Shown here one piece after another: positions 10,464 to 22,385 of a DNA stretch of 64,000 nucleotides (within the stretch, counting starts at the first letter, position 1; each line of letters opens with the position of its first letter). The notes beneath the pieces were generated by a model. That model saw nothing but the letters and a program-made list of their open reading frames with translations, ran no database searches and had not been told where the DNA came from. The stretch is taken from NCBI GenBank assembly GCA_013339895.1, contig JABACO010000013.1, positions 2,994,805-3,058,804 of the forward strand, given 5' to 3'. The stretch is from Ephydatia muelleri. Lineage: Eukaryota > Porifera > Demospongiae > Spongillida > Spongillidae. The position numbers and the translations under genes are program-made.

Positions 10464-12372
10464 CATGGCCGGAGACAAGGGGGGGCTTGGGGGGGCTTAA
10501 GCCCCCCCCCCCCCCCCCCCCCCAAATATTTCCCCTAATACTAATATTTAAATATTAATGCAATTAGAATCATTATTATTAATTGTGGCGCGAGCGGAAT
10601 GCTATGAATATCAGCTGAGCACTAAGCAGTATGTCAATCTTAAAGTACCTCGTCAAGCAATCGAATCCAACTCAAGACAGCTCCACAGCCATTTCCTTAC
10701 CTGTAAACGCGCGTGTCAGCCAAAGCAGCATTGAGGAGGCCGAGTGTGAAGATGCGCATGATATGGAATTTGTTCATTTCAAGTTCAGCTCGTCGTGTCG
10801 CTGATCCTGCCAGTGAACTGTTGGCCTGTACTTCGGAATTTAGATGTGTCAGTACTTTTGGAGGTGAAGACAAGAGCAATGAGCAGTCCAGTGCTGGAAA
10901 TAAAGATGATGCTATTCCAGATGTTCGAATTCTACCTTCAAAACCAAACCAGCCAAAACTTAACTTTCCTTTGAGGTGTTTTGGCAAGCAGCGGAGGGGA
11001 TTCTCAGTTCATTGGTATGAAAAATATCCCTGGTTACATTACCTTGACAACGAGGACGCTGTTCTTTGCTTTTATTGTGCAACTGCTGTGAAGTGTAAAA
11101 TGCCATTGACTGGTTATGTGGATAGTGTGTTTACAAAATGTGGTTTCAACAACTGGAAGAAAGTCATTGATAAGTTTGCGAAGCATGAGAAATCTGAATC
11201 TCATTGCCATGCAGTTAGCATTAAGGTGGCAAAACTGATCCTTGTCATGCCTGCCACTAATGCTGTTAGTGAGAGGTCATTCAGCACACTTCGGCGACTG
11301 AAGACATGGTTGAAGCACCATGAATCAAGATAGATTGAACTGGTGTATGATGTTGCATATCCACAATAATGATACAGATGCACTCGACCTTAATTATTTA
11401 GCTAATGAGTTTGTGAGCCAAAACAGTAGCCGACACAGCATTTTTGGAAAGTTTGTTTGATTTTGCTGCAGATGTCATGTACGTTGTATAAGTGCTGTCA
11501 CAGGGATTATAACGCCAGCCGGTCATCGGACAATGTCCGACCAATTTAGTCAATTGTCCGTTCGATTGTGCACAAAATGTCCGACGAGGCTTGTCATAGT
11601 CACTGTTTTGCGTCGCTGCATGAAGTATTTGATTTCGCTACAGGGACAGACTAATTTTTGTAGGAATTATACAGTAGCGGTACGCAACGTTTGCATCGCA
11701 CGCAATTAACGTTGGCCTACGGTATGCTTGGACCGTGGTAGCGTTAATAGAACATAGCGTTTTAAAACATAACCTATATGGTGCCCATGCGCCGTCGCAC
11801 GTCACTAGCCACGTACGCCTGACCAGTTACGTACTCTGTGGTCGGGATCGAGTAACTTCTGTCCTTTTTATGTAAATCTGCGGCGTGGATAAAGCATGAG
11901 CGTAGGCCTAGCGTTTGCGTAGGAATGAAGCGTATGTCAAAAGTTAGTCTCGTCCCCAGACCCAGATTCCCAACAGCTGCGGGTGGATTACATCACCGCT
12001 ACGTGGAAAGTGGATTCCACTGTGTGAATTACCGACTATATAAGTACTATGACGCAGGCCTTTACCCGACTGGGACTTAATCTTTTATAGCCTAATGTGC
12101 AATTGTAAGGTGTACAACAATTTGTTGTTTCAAACATGAATAATGCATGTCCTGTCAATCAATAATGATGTCCGACCATTTTCAACTATGTCAGGACACT
12201 TTGTTAGGACAATTTTTTTCACTCCGCTAAAAACCCTGGCACTGCTGCATTTGAATTTCTAATAAATTTAAATTGAGCATGTCTAGTGCCAAACGCTTGG
12301 TTAATATTCATGCATGGTTGTATGTAATTAAGCCCCCCCCCCCCCAAATCTCAAAAGTTGTCTCCGGCCATG
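10464..12372. mobile_element. hAT-type element, internally deleted
   Basis: The ends are inverted: CATGGCCGGAGACAA at 10464 and TTGTCTCCGGCCATG ending at 12372. Just inside each end lies a poly-C run preceded by TTAAG (10498-10523; 12331-12346). It encodes a hAT-type fusion (see CDS remnant). CTGGA flanks both ends, but a full 8-bp hAT target duplication is not present. Between about 11440 and 12300 there is non-coding filler with GGTCATCGGACAATGTCCGACC motifs; I see no gene there. Confidence 0.6.
10631..11430 (+). pseudogene. hAT transposase remnant: TTF-type finger joined to dimerisation domain
   Basis: From ATG 10631 the reading MSILKYLVKQSNPTQ looks like a hAT N-terminus but shifts frame near 10790. 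The next frame has a TTF-type zinc-finger module: FSVHWYEKYPWLHYL, a Cys pair in VLCFYCA, and GFNNWKKVIDKFAKHEKS..H. It then passes directly into MPATNAVSERSFSTLRRLKTW, the start of the hAT C-terminal dimerisation region. A second frameshift follows, and MNQDRLNWCMMLHIHNNDTD completes that region to about 11430. The whole catalytic core expected between finger and dimerisation domain is missing, so the copy cannot be an active transposase. Family known for cut-and-paste transposition with 8-bp target duplications. Confidence 0.7.
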
Positions 12373-12374
12373 CT

Positions 12375-12644
12375 GGAAACACTACAATACGCAAGGGCAA
12401 AGATTTTCGCCCTTCATTTGGTGCACTGAAGAACCTAAGGGCTTTTGTGCCGTCTGGTGCTCCGATGCTTGCCACTACGGCTACTGTAACCACGGCGATG
12501 AGGAATGACATTATTGAGAAGCTAGACATGGCTGGTTGTTGTGTACTGACCGAGTCTCCTAACAAGCCAAACATCACCTATGAGGTGGTTCGAAAGAATA
12601 CCATGCATACACAACCAACACTGACCAGAGTGTTTACCGTATAA
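12375..12644 (+). pseudogene. RecQ-like helicase central fragment
   Basis: Reads KGKDFRPSFGALKNLRAFVP, then SGAPMLATTATVTTAMRNDI and ITYEVV, which correspond to the RecQ region around motifs II-III (DFRPxY..L..LR....P.xALTATA....DI). It stops at TAA 12642-12644. It begins right after the hAT end at 12372, so the upstream part was lost or displaced. It converges with the DUF6589-type gene on the minus strand. With the fragment at 10013-10336 it shows that the element once carried a full RecQ-type helicase. Confidence 0.6.
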
Positions 12645-12949
12645 CAAGGAATGGAGAGACTATTTAGAGAATACGGAGCTTTGTCGCAGGTTTATGTTGC
12701 TCAAGGACTTTTATCCAGCTGTGACCATAACATTGCGATCCCGTGACAATACACTGTGCTGTGACAACTGCTGATCTAATGTTCAGTGAAGACTCATCTC
12801 CTCTCTTACACATGCACTCCTACATTTCCCTTCCTTCTAACACAGCACTCTCACACTGACTTCACCTCTTATACATTATTACTCTCACATAAGCTCAGAA
12901 TTTGGAACACATGAGTGTATATGTGTGATGCATATGTATATGGTCTCTA

Positions 12950-14769
12950 ATAGTCCATCTCATTGGGCTCATCCACTACATTAATGTCTCTTTCACTATC
13001 TTCCTCATCCTCAGTATCGCTATCTGTGGTGTATGATTGTATATTGCTTTGCTGTTTTGCTTTCTTCTCTATCCACTTCATCATTTTATCTTTATCAATT
13101 CTATCTAGGGGATTTGGAGAGAAGTTGGGGAACTTTGATTGACATCTCTTATCAATCACCTCAAGTATTCTGGCCTTTAATACAACTTCTACAACAATCT
13201 GCATATCTTTCGCATCTGACTTCCTGCTGTGAGCAGTTGCCTCTGGATGGATGCCTGTCTGTCTCTCAAAACCAAGAGCAAGCCTCTCAGGAAGGACACT
13301 GCTCTTGCAGCACGAGTGCTAGCCGACAGAGTGAAATTGGCTCCCATGTTTGCTATTAATTGCCTGTTTACATGCTCATTGTGGAGATCACAAGGCAGGT
13401 TGCGCCCTTTGCCACCATGGGTATTCACAAATCTTCCCCAGGTCAGCTGGTGCACAAGGTTAGGCTGAAGAGTAGCAAATTGGAATTGTAGTCTAAGAGC
13501 CTCGAGTGCATAGTTAGTCTTCATCCCTGCATGCATACACAACTTCCAACATCTGATGACACGTTCGCCATCTCCTTCATCAGTAAAAAGGTGTACTAAA
13601 GCTGCAAAGTGGCATAGAACACGTGCATCCATCACCTGCAGTGTCTGCCACACTCTCATTGAGGAATGCCTCTGGTATACTGTGAACCTACTTGCCACCT
13701 TCATGGTCAGGTCCTCCAACAAAGACTTGTTTATGTCCACCTTTATATGTCCCCTTTAGGTCTCCTATGTTTAGCTCTGTACATGCAGCTGCCACTATGT
13801 GTCCCTTGAACACAGTGAGTAATGCATCCTGGCAAGCGTGCATGTCATCATTTGGTTTTTAGCTTTGGATAACCGTCCAAGTCTTGTAAAGAGTTGGGTG
13901 AGTGATCCATGGTCTCGTGGACTGAAGCTTTTGCCAAATCAACTGCAGAAAATCAAAGGTACATGTACATATAATATAGTCACACTGAATTATCATGTGT
14001 ATGTAATGTACTACATGTACTTACTATCATGGAGTTCATGACATAGAGCCAGTCCTCTGCACATGGCTCCAGCTGCTCAAGTCGACCCCCTCGTGTTGGA
14101 GCACATCACATGGCGCTTGGCACCCTGTTCTCGTTTGCAAGTGACGTGGTAACCCCCCGTAAGAGCTACATGGCTGTACGATGCTCCTAGGTATGAGGTA
14201 TCTCTCTCATTATGTGCACCATGTCACTGCTCTTGGTCTCATTCTTGTGCAGCACATCCAGAACTATGACTTCAGACTTGTCTGCCATCTTGTCACTGTA
14301 GGTGTGTGGAATATGAGTGACAAAAAACTTCTTCAGTTGACGCAGGTCCTTGATGTAGTCACAGTATTCTAGCAACAAGCATGTCACTCTGAACAACCTT
14401 CATGAATGTCTTCTCGGGATGGCAAAAAACAGTCTACCTTCAGTGATACTAGGCGAGGTGGGGAGAAATGGGGCAGTGGAGCAGGAGGTGAGATGCGGGC
14501 CTTTATTGCAAGTAGGCTGAACATGTGTCTAAGTTCCCCATGATGGTCACTCCTTATGTCTCGTACATTGCACTGCTTATCCACATTGTCACCTACAAGC
14601 TTCACAAACGCCACTTCTCATAGCCATTTGTCCATCACTTTAGTATGATGTAAGCTAATTTCGTTTACTCGATCGAGAATGGCATCATAGGAATAGTAAC
14701 ATTGATGTGATTCAGCTGTGTCCAGGTCTGTAAATAAATGTGTAAATGTGTACTGTTATTTGTGTACTC

Positions 14770-14812
<43 letters not shown>

Positions 14813-15748
14813 ACACACACACACACATATACACACACCTTCTTGTGCATTTTAGTGGTAAGAGGGCACTGGATATGTATGACTGCACGCACCCTACACA
14901 TCTCTCTGTTGCGCTCCTTCAAGAGAATGCCAACAGTCGTGCACAAGCCTGGGTATTGTGCATCTCCTCTTTTGTGCTTGTTCCTGACCAAGCCTCGTGT
15001 GATAACTAAATTATGGATGATTTTGAATAGGGTTGGTGCCTTGGTGCTGAGTTCCAAAATGGCCTGAGTCGATGAGAAACTTCCAGCCTGCTCGAGGGAT
15101 ATATGGTGGAACAGTGACACTGGCTGTGCGTTCTTTTTACACAGCAATGAACATTCTTCACAGATCGTACAGGACACTTTAGAGACAGCCTCTTCTCTGA
15201 GATCAGGATTGGCTAAAAGAGCCCTACAAATGAACTTCAGGTGCCGCCAGCCAATGCCTTCACAATCTTTTCAAACTCAGGACGCACAGCTGTAATAACT
15301 TCAGCACCCTTTTTAGGTGAGTACACTGAAATCTGTACGATTTATGTACTGTACAGTCATGGCTATCCAGATAAGTAAGCCTTCTTCCATCTGGAGCGCT
15401 TGGCCACAGGTCTACACTGGTTAGTGTGAGGAGATGCCCCAGGGCCACTGGTATTCATTGTTCTCTTTCGACCAGTGCTGAGAGAATGAGCTCGAGAGAG
15501 CCATTATTCTTCTGATACGTTTCCTTGGCTGTGGTTCTGAAGGACTCAGCTGACGTAAATTTATTTTTGCAACTCCTGCAGATGAACCTTGACTGACCAT
15601 CATCTGCAGCTACTAGGACATCAACAACCTTGCTGAGCCTATCTGCAAGGCCTGACGCCAAAGAAACACTTGAGAATAACATAATTGAATGTGTAGGAGT
15701 AACAGCGTTGCTACAAATCCTACAAGACCTTGACTCTGTGGCAGCCAT
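12950..15748 (-). CDS. DUF6589-type transposon protein with N-terminal ZAD-like finger
   Basis: Multi-exon minus-strand gene. Exon 1 (15748-15455) begins MAATESRSCRICSNAV and ends in a second Cys pair, CRSCKNKF, a ZAD-like C-x2-C...C-x2-C layout. Next come APTLFKIIHNLV (about 15050), VKLVGDNVDKQCNVRDIRSD (about 14600) and a reading with TCKREQGAKRHVMC and LEQLEPCAEDWL (about 14140-14050). The C-terminal exons (13740-12950) have DGERVIRCWKLCMHAGMKTN, YALEALRLQF, LTWGRFVNTHGGKGRNLPCD and LHNEHVNRQL, the signature I associate with DUF6589. A Ser/Asp/Glu tail (TDSDTEDEEDSERD) ends at TAG near 12950. Function unknown. Its place next to a terminal repeat and opposite a RecQ gene suggests an element-encoded transposition protein. 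A (CA)n tract lies in an intron. Whether all exons are intact was not proven. Confidence 0.55.
14774..14839. repeat. (CA)n microsatellite
   Basis: About 66 bp of CA repeat with one or two T interruptions, lying in an intron of the minus-strand DUF6589-type gene. Confidence 0.9.
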
Positions 15749-15991
15749 GGTTGATTACATGTTCAGTAGAAATACTTTACTTGTATATGCGCTGTGTATT
15801 TCTAAATGGAGCGCAATGAAAATCACCCAGCGCTGGGAACGAGGAGTATATGGAATGGTTTCCAAAATAAACTACAAAAGTATTACGATTACCACTTTTT
15901 TTGGTAATGGCTAGGACCCTGGCGGTGTCTACCAGGCCCTATTTTTCGCCCCCGTAACTGTAATATAAAAATAGGGCCTGGGGACAAGGCT

Positions 15992-16730
15992 ATATCAGGA
16001 GGAATTACAGTTGGTTGGCTGAGTTCGGACTACTGTAACCACCTTTTGTTTATAATTAAAATAATAATGTTTATTTATTTTCAAGAACATTGCTCCCTAA
16101 TATGTCTTCATAGGTGTTAATTGCATTGGGGAATTATAAGCAACAAAGCCACAACACTCTCTATTTTAGGCTGTCCTTTGTGAGGTGCAATGCTGAAAGA
16201 ACTAATATCCAGCATCCACTGTTCTTCCGTAAACAACTCCGGATGAATGTGGTCCTTGCCGACATTCCTGAGTGTGTATGGTGTGTGTCGTATGTCTGTT
16301 ATTCTCAACATTGGTGTGAGTTTTGAGGGTGTTTTGTGTGAGTATTTATGGTGTGTGGTTGTGTGGACATGAGTGTATGGTGTATGGTGTGTGGTTGTGT
16401 GGACATGTGAGTGAGTGAGCCTGTGTGTGTCCTGTGTCTGGTACACTCCACATTGGTGTTTCCAATGTTACAGACCCTTCACTTACAACATTCACCACGA
16501 GGCAATCACTATATTGATAGTCCTTCTCTCTGGCCAGATGTATGGCTGCAGAACGCCATCCTCCATCACATCATGCTAACCTCCACGTGGGTGCATGGGG
16601 AGAAGGGAAGAGGGAGAGGAGCTCTTGTTTTATGAGTTACTAATATTAATATTGTTATGTTTGGTTGTATTGATTGGAATCAAACTTAGTTCTGAATGGC
16701 AGAATCAGTTTTACATACAATGTAGTCTAC
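15992..16730. repeat. Duplicated non-coding block, related to 27311 and 58617
   Basis: TATCAGGAGGAATTACAGTT through GTTGGTTGGCTGAGTTCGG recurs at 27311, and in altered form at about 58617, in the same orientation. There it follows the 5' end of the caspase/MBL gene directly. Here it follows the transposon end at 15991. The part from about 16440 is the reverse complement of about 28920-29170. I see no gene in it. Confidence 0.6.
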
Positions 16731-16735
16731 CATTC

Positions 16736-18778
16736 CACAGTGGTTTAAAAATAAGGGTCATGTAGACATTAGTGAATTTAGAGAAACAAATGAAATGTTG
16801 TAATTATTCTGATTATGTGTTACAAGAAAATGTTTATTATTAATCAAGTTTAATGATTATAAGATTTGAATATTTCAAACCAAAATAATCAAGTTCTATT
16901 TCATTTGAATATCATTAAGTATTAAAATTTTTAATATGTAATCAGACATCCTTATTAGTTTACACAATTGAAGTACAAAAAGTAACACTATATATATGAA
17001 CCTTACTACATAAAAATCAAAAATGTAAAATCAAGGATTAGCAAATATATAGTATGAATGCTGCATGCTGACAGACAAAGTTCAGATTATGTTCCTGTCT
17101 CCTGAATCCTGATCCTGATCATCTGCAAACATGCAGGCAAGTAGATGTTCTTCCAAAGAGAAGCAACTTGATCTTGCATGCTTTTGTGTACAAGACCGGA
17201 CATTGTGCTCCTCACCACAAAACGAGCAATTGACAGCATGTTGAAAGCTTCTAACTATAGGATCAGACTTAATCCATAATCGCGTTATTACATCAGACAA
17301 GTTGGCATGCTGGGTAGTTTTCCTAGCTAAATGCTCTCTGTATATGCGAAGGTTTTTATTGTTGTGCTCTAGGGGTTCTTCTGATAATGTTCCCAATCCT
17401 TTAGAATCATTAGCACTAATCAATGCTGCAGAGTGGGCTAGTACCTGATGTACAGAAGGAGTAAATTTAAATCCTGGCCAATGGCTGACAAGTTTAAGTG
17501 CAGTTTCTTTGCAAAGGTGGTCAAGGTGTTCAGTATTAATTCTTTGCTTGGAGGAAACAACTCTCAAAATGATAGAGAGATTAGTAATGAATTCATCGTA
17601 TACAACCCTGTCACATTCTTGATCTCACCTAACCTTTTGTGGGATACATTCAATGAGCACCTGACGCTTTTCAGGGTCAAACAGTAGAGCTCTTGCTGTG
17701 TTACCAGTTGTTGAAGTCCCTCCAGCTCCTACTGCAGAAGAAGGGGGCCCCATTCGATTCACCCTTTTTTTTTTCAACCCTCTCCTTTGGTCTTCATTGC
17801 CAACTAATTTTTCATCAGCGATGAATTGTTCTGCTGCCTCAAAATTGCTTCTAAACCGCTTTACGTATCTCTCCCAAGCTTCACCATTTCTATTTTACGT
17901 TTACCGGTATCTTCAACCTCTTCAGCCATAATCGAGCAGCCGCCAACGAACAAAACGAAATGAACGAACGAACGAACGAACGAACTTCGATCACCGATGC
18001 ACAGAAAGGATACAATCACTATCACTTCAAAACTAGCCGTTACAAATGTTTGCACACACGTCTTAAATACATGAGTATATGCGCCGCAGGCCAGCAAGCA
18101 CACGCAGGCCTCTAAAACACGGGCTGTATTGTGTTATTGTCCGCACACAACAAAAGGACAGCGTGGTGTAGCGTTGTGAAAGGCCCAGGTGCCAGTAAGT
18201 CTCGCAAGTCTTATTCCCACGGTCCACTCTTGTGTTAAATGTATGTTATTAATGAAATTATTATAAACATGGCGCTGTGTATACTGCTGTTGTTTTTAAC
18301 TTTTGTCGCTCTAACTTAGAACGCGGCGGGAGGCGGCGCCTATGTTGCTAGTGCCAAATGATGGTTAATCGTAGTTATGTGTCATATATGGCTCAGATGG
18401 CTGTAGATTCGATTAGAAATGAGTTTAAACTTGGTACGAGTACAATTTTTGAATAATATTTGTGGAAAATCTTTAAAAATTCACGTCTTCAATATAACCA
18501 AACACTACAAATTAGTATCATTAGAAACAGGAGACAAAATGCTATGTAGTAAACATATATATAACTCAATCCTTTATGATTCCAACAAAATATAATTACC
18601 TTTACACTTTTAATAAAATTCTCCTTGTTTATGCTTTGGCGGACTGTCACTTATTAACCATAAACATTATGGAAATTTTTCCTGCAGATTATAGTGCTGC
18701 AAGGTGTTATAAAAAAAAAAAAAAAAAAAAACATATCCATTATACCCTACTTAAATGTCGGGGTCCTAACCCACTGTG
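16736..18778. mobile_element. Transib-like element, copy 1, with RSS-heptamer termini
   Basis: Starts CACAGTGGTTTAAAAATAAG and ends ...CCTAACCCACTGTG, giving inverted termini CACAGTGG. It is flanked by CATTC on both sides (16731-16735 and 18779-18783), an exact 5-bp target duplication. The unoccupied target (one GAATG in reverse orientation) is visible at 28870-28874 and 60167-60171. CACAGTG is the heptamer of V(D)J recombination signals; Transib elements and the RAG transposon make 5-bp duplications (established). Length 2043 bp, shorter than an autonomous Transib, so internally deleted. It holds an AACG tetranucleotide run (about 17962-17985) and a poly-A stretch near the right end. From about 18240 to 18770 I see no gene. 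Confidence 0.85.
17082..17928 (-). pseudogene. Transib/RAG1-core-like transposase C-terminus (copy 1)
   Basis: The last 161 codons (17567-17082) are open and identical in protein sequence to the second copy. LSEEPLEHNNKNLRIYREHL followed by ARKTTQHANL and LWIKSDPIV aligns by eye with the RAG1 region holding the third catalytic acid ([20 protein letters not shown]...). The SEE glutamate is the likely equivalent of RAG1 Glu962. Then comes CSFCGEEHNVRSC, a C-x2-C-x3-H-x4-C zinc knuckle like those in C-terminal tails of RAG1-like transposases. Upstream, a possible start MAEEVEDTGKRKIE (about 17928) is out of frame with YVKRFRSNFEAAEQF, RALLFDPEKRQVLIECI and the 161-codon part. The region with the first two catalytic Asp residues is absent, so the element must rely on another source of transposase. 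Confidence 0.7.
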
Positions 18779-18783
18779 CATTC

Positions 18784-18808
18784 CTTCTCCCTCTCCCTTT
18801 TTGCCTCT

Positions 18809-18843
<35 letters not shown>

Positions 18844-20645
18844 CATCCTATGCCTACCTCATGTGGTCACTGCTTTACTGTGGCTACCCATCATCTCCAT
18901 CTACATGTAGTGATCGTGTCAAATGGCCTCTTTTCCCTCTCTGGATCCAATCAAGAGAAGACTGCCTGGTCCTCACGTAAGGTAATTGTACTAGGGCTTA
19001 CCACATCACTGTAGTCACTCCTATTCTTCTATGTAGTCTTCTCACTGTACTCACCTGACTGTGGTCATTTCATTTGTGGTCCTCACATGGACACCTCAGT
19101 GGGCCCCCTCACTAGTGTCATCTCACTGGTGCTCTCCCTCACTGGGGTCACCTCTCAAAGTCACTCCTCATTCTTGCTATGGTCATTTTCACACTGTGGT
19201 CACATTCTATGATTACCTCTTCATTGTGAGCCATCTTTTACTAGGGTCACCTCTCTGTGAGCACCTCATTGTATTCATCACTGTGGTCTCCTCACTGCAG
19301 TCACCTTCACACTGGCCAAGGTCACCTCTTCATTGTGATCACTGTGGTTTATTGTGATCATGTGACACTTATCTCATCATTTCTGGTGGTCAATTTGGTT
19401 CCTCACATGTTTGCATACACAATTGGAGGGTGGGTGGCTTCACATGCACATTTCATGTATCCATAACACATCATGACTTGCTCCTTTCTCAAACACTTTA
19501 TTGATGCCATGAATATGATTGCTTACAGTGAGCCTTCAGATGACAGCTGGTGTGAATAGTAGATCTAAGTGTGATTTGTGTTGACTTCATCCTTATAATG
19601 CTGTAGTTTGCACATGTATGTGTCGCATTGAACGTGTTGTCTCAAATATTGTAAAGTAAAATCTACAAATGCCTATGGCGTGAAAAACAAGTTAGCTGTT
19701 ATGAATCGAGATTGGAAGTAGGAACCAAGTTCGTTACACACATCAACACAAAGTTATTATTTTCCATGTTCTACTAGTTATGCAACCCTTCTCCTATGTT
19801 GTTAGTAATCCACCAGAACCAACATGTGTTCCTGTAGTGTCATTCTCCACCCTCCTTCCCCCCTCCTTCCCCCCATGTCATCCTATATAACAGTCACAGA
19901 GAATGGTGTGTTTGATTGTGAACTACAGAGATACCTGCTCTTGAAATGTTGCATTGGTTCCAGGACTTCTTATCCGTGTGACCTGATTGTGGGCAGCTGA
20001 CAAATGATTGGTAGGAGTGTTCACTGGATATTATAGCATCAAAATATTACCAGTCTCCATGACAACAGCAGTGATGTGGGAGACAATGGGAGGCTCAGGA
20101 GCCACACCCACCAACACCTTTTAAGTCAAGACCTCCCTACTCTCTCCAGACCATGTGGACTGGACCAGGGAGGTCAAGGGGGTCCACAAACGACACCTCC
20201 CCTGTTGCAGGGGGAGGAGTTGAAGGCAAGGGGGAAGTTCCTGTTCATTGGCTGCAGTTGGGGTACAGATGTGGCTCCATCCAAGTGAAGCAGAACTTGT
20301 CTGTGGGGAGGCACTGAATCATGTGCTTTGAGGCACAGGCGAATGATGAGAAGAGAGCTGCCAGGTGGCCTGGTTGATATGGGTGATGGTGAATGGATTA
20401 GGGCTGCTGCACGTTTTGTACATGTGTGACTGTGTGGAGTTAATGGTGTACAGCACATGGTGTGTGTGTGTGCGTGTGTGTGTGTGTGTGCGTGTGTGTG
20501 ACTGTGTGGGAGTACTTGCTTTATGTACGTGCTGTGATATGTACACACACGTCATACACATAACACACACACACACACAAATGTCCCGACACACAAACAT
20601 GCATGAACACACACAGATACATCCAAGACTGCACAGCATACGTTA
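18784..20645. repeat. Inverted and partial copies of the 27.6-29.4 kb block
   Basis: 18784 to about 19880 is the reverse complement of about 27760-28870 and of the 58.98-60.17 kb copy. Shared features are the CT-rich tract, the GTGACCxCxGTGAG-like imperfect short repeats, and ACTAACAACATAGGAGAAGG. From about 20380 to 20645 it is in direct orientation with about 29180-29440 and includes (TG)n. Open frames in it are Ser/His/Thr-rich and follow the short repeats. I regard the whole stretch as non-coding. Confidence 0.6.
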
Positions 20646-20649
20646 ATGT

Positions 20650-20889
20650 ATGCTAGCTATCACGACGCGTAAGCCTGTAACGGTTCCATGTAATTACCCA
20701 GCGTATCCAACTGAGGGGAGAGAGTTTCCTCCACCTATTTCATTTCCACATTGCAGGGTGAAAAACTAACACGAAAGTCATTGTAGTGCGCTCCATTTCG
20801 ATGAATTGCTGTAACGTCCACAAATTTAATATGTTCTCAGTCTATAATTTGTCCACTGGTTGTAATCGGTATCCCTGAGTATTGTCCTT
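20650..20889 (+). repeat. Partial copy of the 31.13-31.51 kb block
   Basis: ATCACGACGCGTAAGCCTGT to GTATTGTCCTTAGTCTGGTA matches about 31126-31510 and 61758-62147 in direct orientation, with several deletions. No gene seen. Confidence 0.6.
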
Positions 20890-20996
20890 AGTCTGGTACC
20901 CAGGCCCAGATTCGCAACAGTAGCGGGCGGATTACATCACCGCCACGCATAGCGGTGATGTAATCTACCTGCAGCTGTGGGTCTCATTACGAGACT
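20890..20996. mobile_element. Full-length MITE (AGTCTSGTACCCAG family)
   Basis: 107 bp with inverted ends, AGTCTGGTACCCAGGCCCAG on the left and the complement of AGTCTCGTAATGAGACCCAC on the right. The inside pairs too (GCGGGCGGATTACATCACCG against CGGTGATGTAATC). The ends match those of the 6.5-kb element at 49336-55833. No target duplication is left. Confidence 0.7.
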
Positions 20997-22385
20997 AGCT
21001 TAAGGTTGGAAAGGCTAATCGACGTAGTCATACCCAATGATGGGTAAACATTCATGCCACAATAACCAACCAGTGAAAGTGATCTCCAATGATTACATCA
21101 GATAGCTACATGAATCAAGGGTAATAAGGATGACATGCAGCATGGTTGAAACTCTCTGTATCGTTGATTTAGGCTTCATTTTACCTGCCATTGTATGTAC
21201 AGCAGTATGACCACATAATTGTGATTACAAGTCAAAATCGAACAGTGTTTTCAATGCAGATGAAAACAACATGCATGTGCAAAGATATAAGTGTGCCATC
21301 TTCCCTAGTAATATAGAATGAGAAATAACTTCTAGTTTCAGTTAGCCAGCCAAGTTAATTCCACTGACCAAACTAGCGTTCAACTTGTGTGTGCACAGTA
21401 CATGTATTCATCCAGCTCTTTTGAGATCGACTATAGATACCTCAAACCGTATTCTTAACATCTTCCTGTAATTTTAATACAGGGAAGAGCCATGATGTAC
21501 TTTCAAGATGCTCAGTTTAGAGAGGAAAGCTCAGTGCACGTATTCATTATAATTGTTATTTGAGGTCGGCTATTTTATTTCATGGATCCTAACATCATTC
21601 TGTATTTAGATCAACGAGATTAGGATTAATATGTAGTGTACATTCACATTGCGTAGGCCACCAGTGAGAAATGCACAATGCAGCTTGTATTAGTTCTGTT
21701 GCGATAAGCCATTAATAACCACGTTAAACCATATTACTTCATTTATCCTAACATGCTGATAAATTTGATATCGTAATCATTACTTGTGAAAAGGCATGAT
21801 GTACCATCATAATGCTTAGTTCAATGATGAGGTAAGCACAATGCATGCATACTACTACTATTTTGACATTGACTATTAAAAACTAAATTTATCCTAACAT
21901 CCTCCATCATGATTAATGAAGTGATTAAGTGTGATGTAACTTCACATAAAAAGTATATGGCTATTAAACATAACTAATAATCACTTAAACCATGTTAAGT
22001 CGTGGAACCTATCATTATCCCAAATTTGGATCCATATATGAGATTAGAGGGAAGCAGTGATGTATGTCCACAACTTGTAGTTGAATGAGAAAAGCTCATT
22101 GCCAGTATGCGCACTTCACTCTCGTCAGTCGAGCACGCGCTCAAGCATACACAACTCCCAGCCTCGACCACCACCTTCCCCACTCCACCTAACTTCTTGT
22201 TTATTCCGTCCTACCTGTTCGCATGGTATAGGGAAAGCTGTCACAACGCTTTGTTCAATGAGATAAAATGCATGCATACTGCTCTTTTGAGATCGGCTAT
22301 TAAAACTAAATTTATCCTAACATCTTTCTAAGATTATGACTAAACTAAATGGCGGAAAACCTGATCTACATTCACAATTCTTCAT

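Larger units (their letters stand above)
9729..15991. mobile_element. RecQ + DUF6589 DNA transposon (copy 1, rearranged)
   Basis: The outer ends at 9729 (AGCCTCGTCCCCAGGCCC) and 15991 (complementary GGGCCTGGGGACAAGGCT) are inverted. Both continue with the same subterminal sequence: the Cs/Gs-rich CGCCCCCGTAA block, then ACCACTTTTCTTGGTAATGG. Inside, a RecQ-like reading starts near the left end on plus and continues at 12375-12644, facing a DUF6589-type gene on minus that starts near the right end at 15748. So the two genes converge. The left part is disturbed by an inverted copy of the same end (9984-10425) and by a hAT remnant (10464-12372). The right flank (TATCAGGAGG) is found without the element at about 27311, which marks an empty site. 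No matching target duplication on the left, in keeping with rearrangement. Confidence 0.6.

Noticed and set aside
10464-12372. Clean 8-bp hAT target duplication
   Set aside because: Only CTGGA is shared next to both ends. The flanks belong to differently oriented RecQ pieces, so a simple insertion cannot be shown.
18576-19466. Ser/Leu-rich ORFs over CT repeats
   Set aside because: Open frames follow the (CT)n and GTGACC-type short repeats. The inverted copies at 28 and 60 kb do not preserve one common frame.
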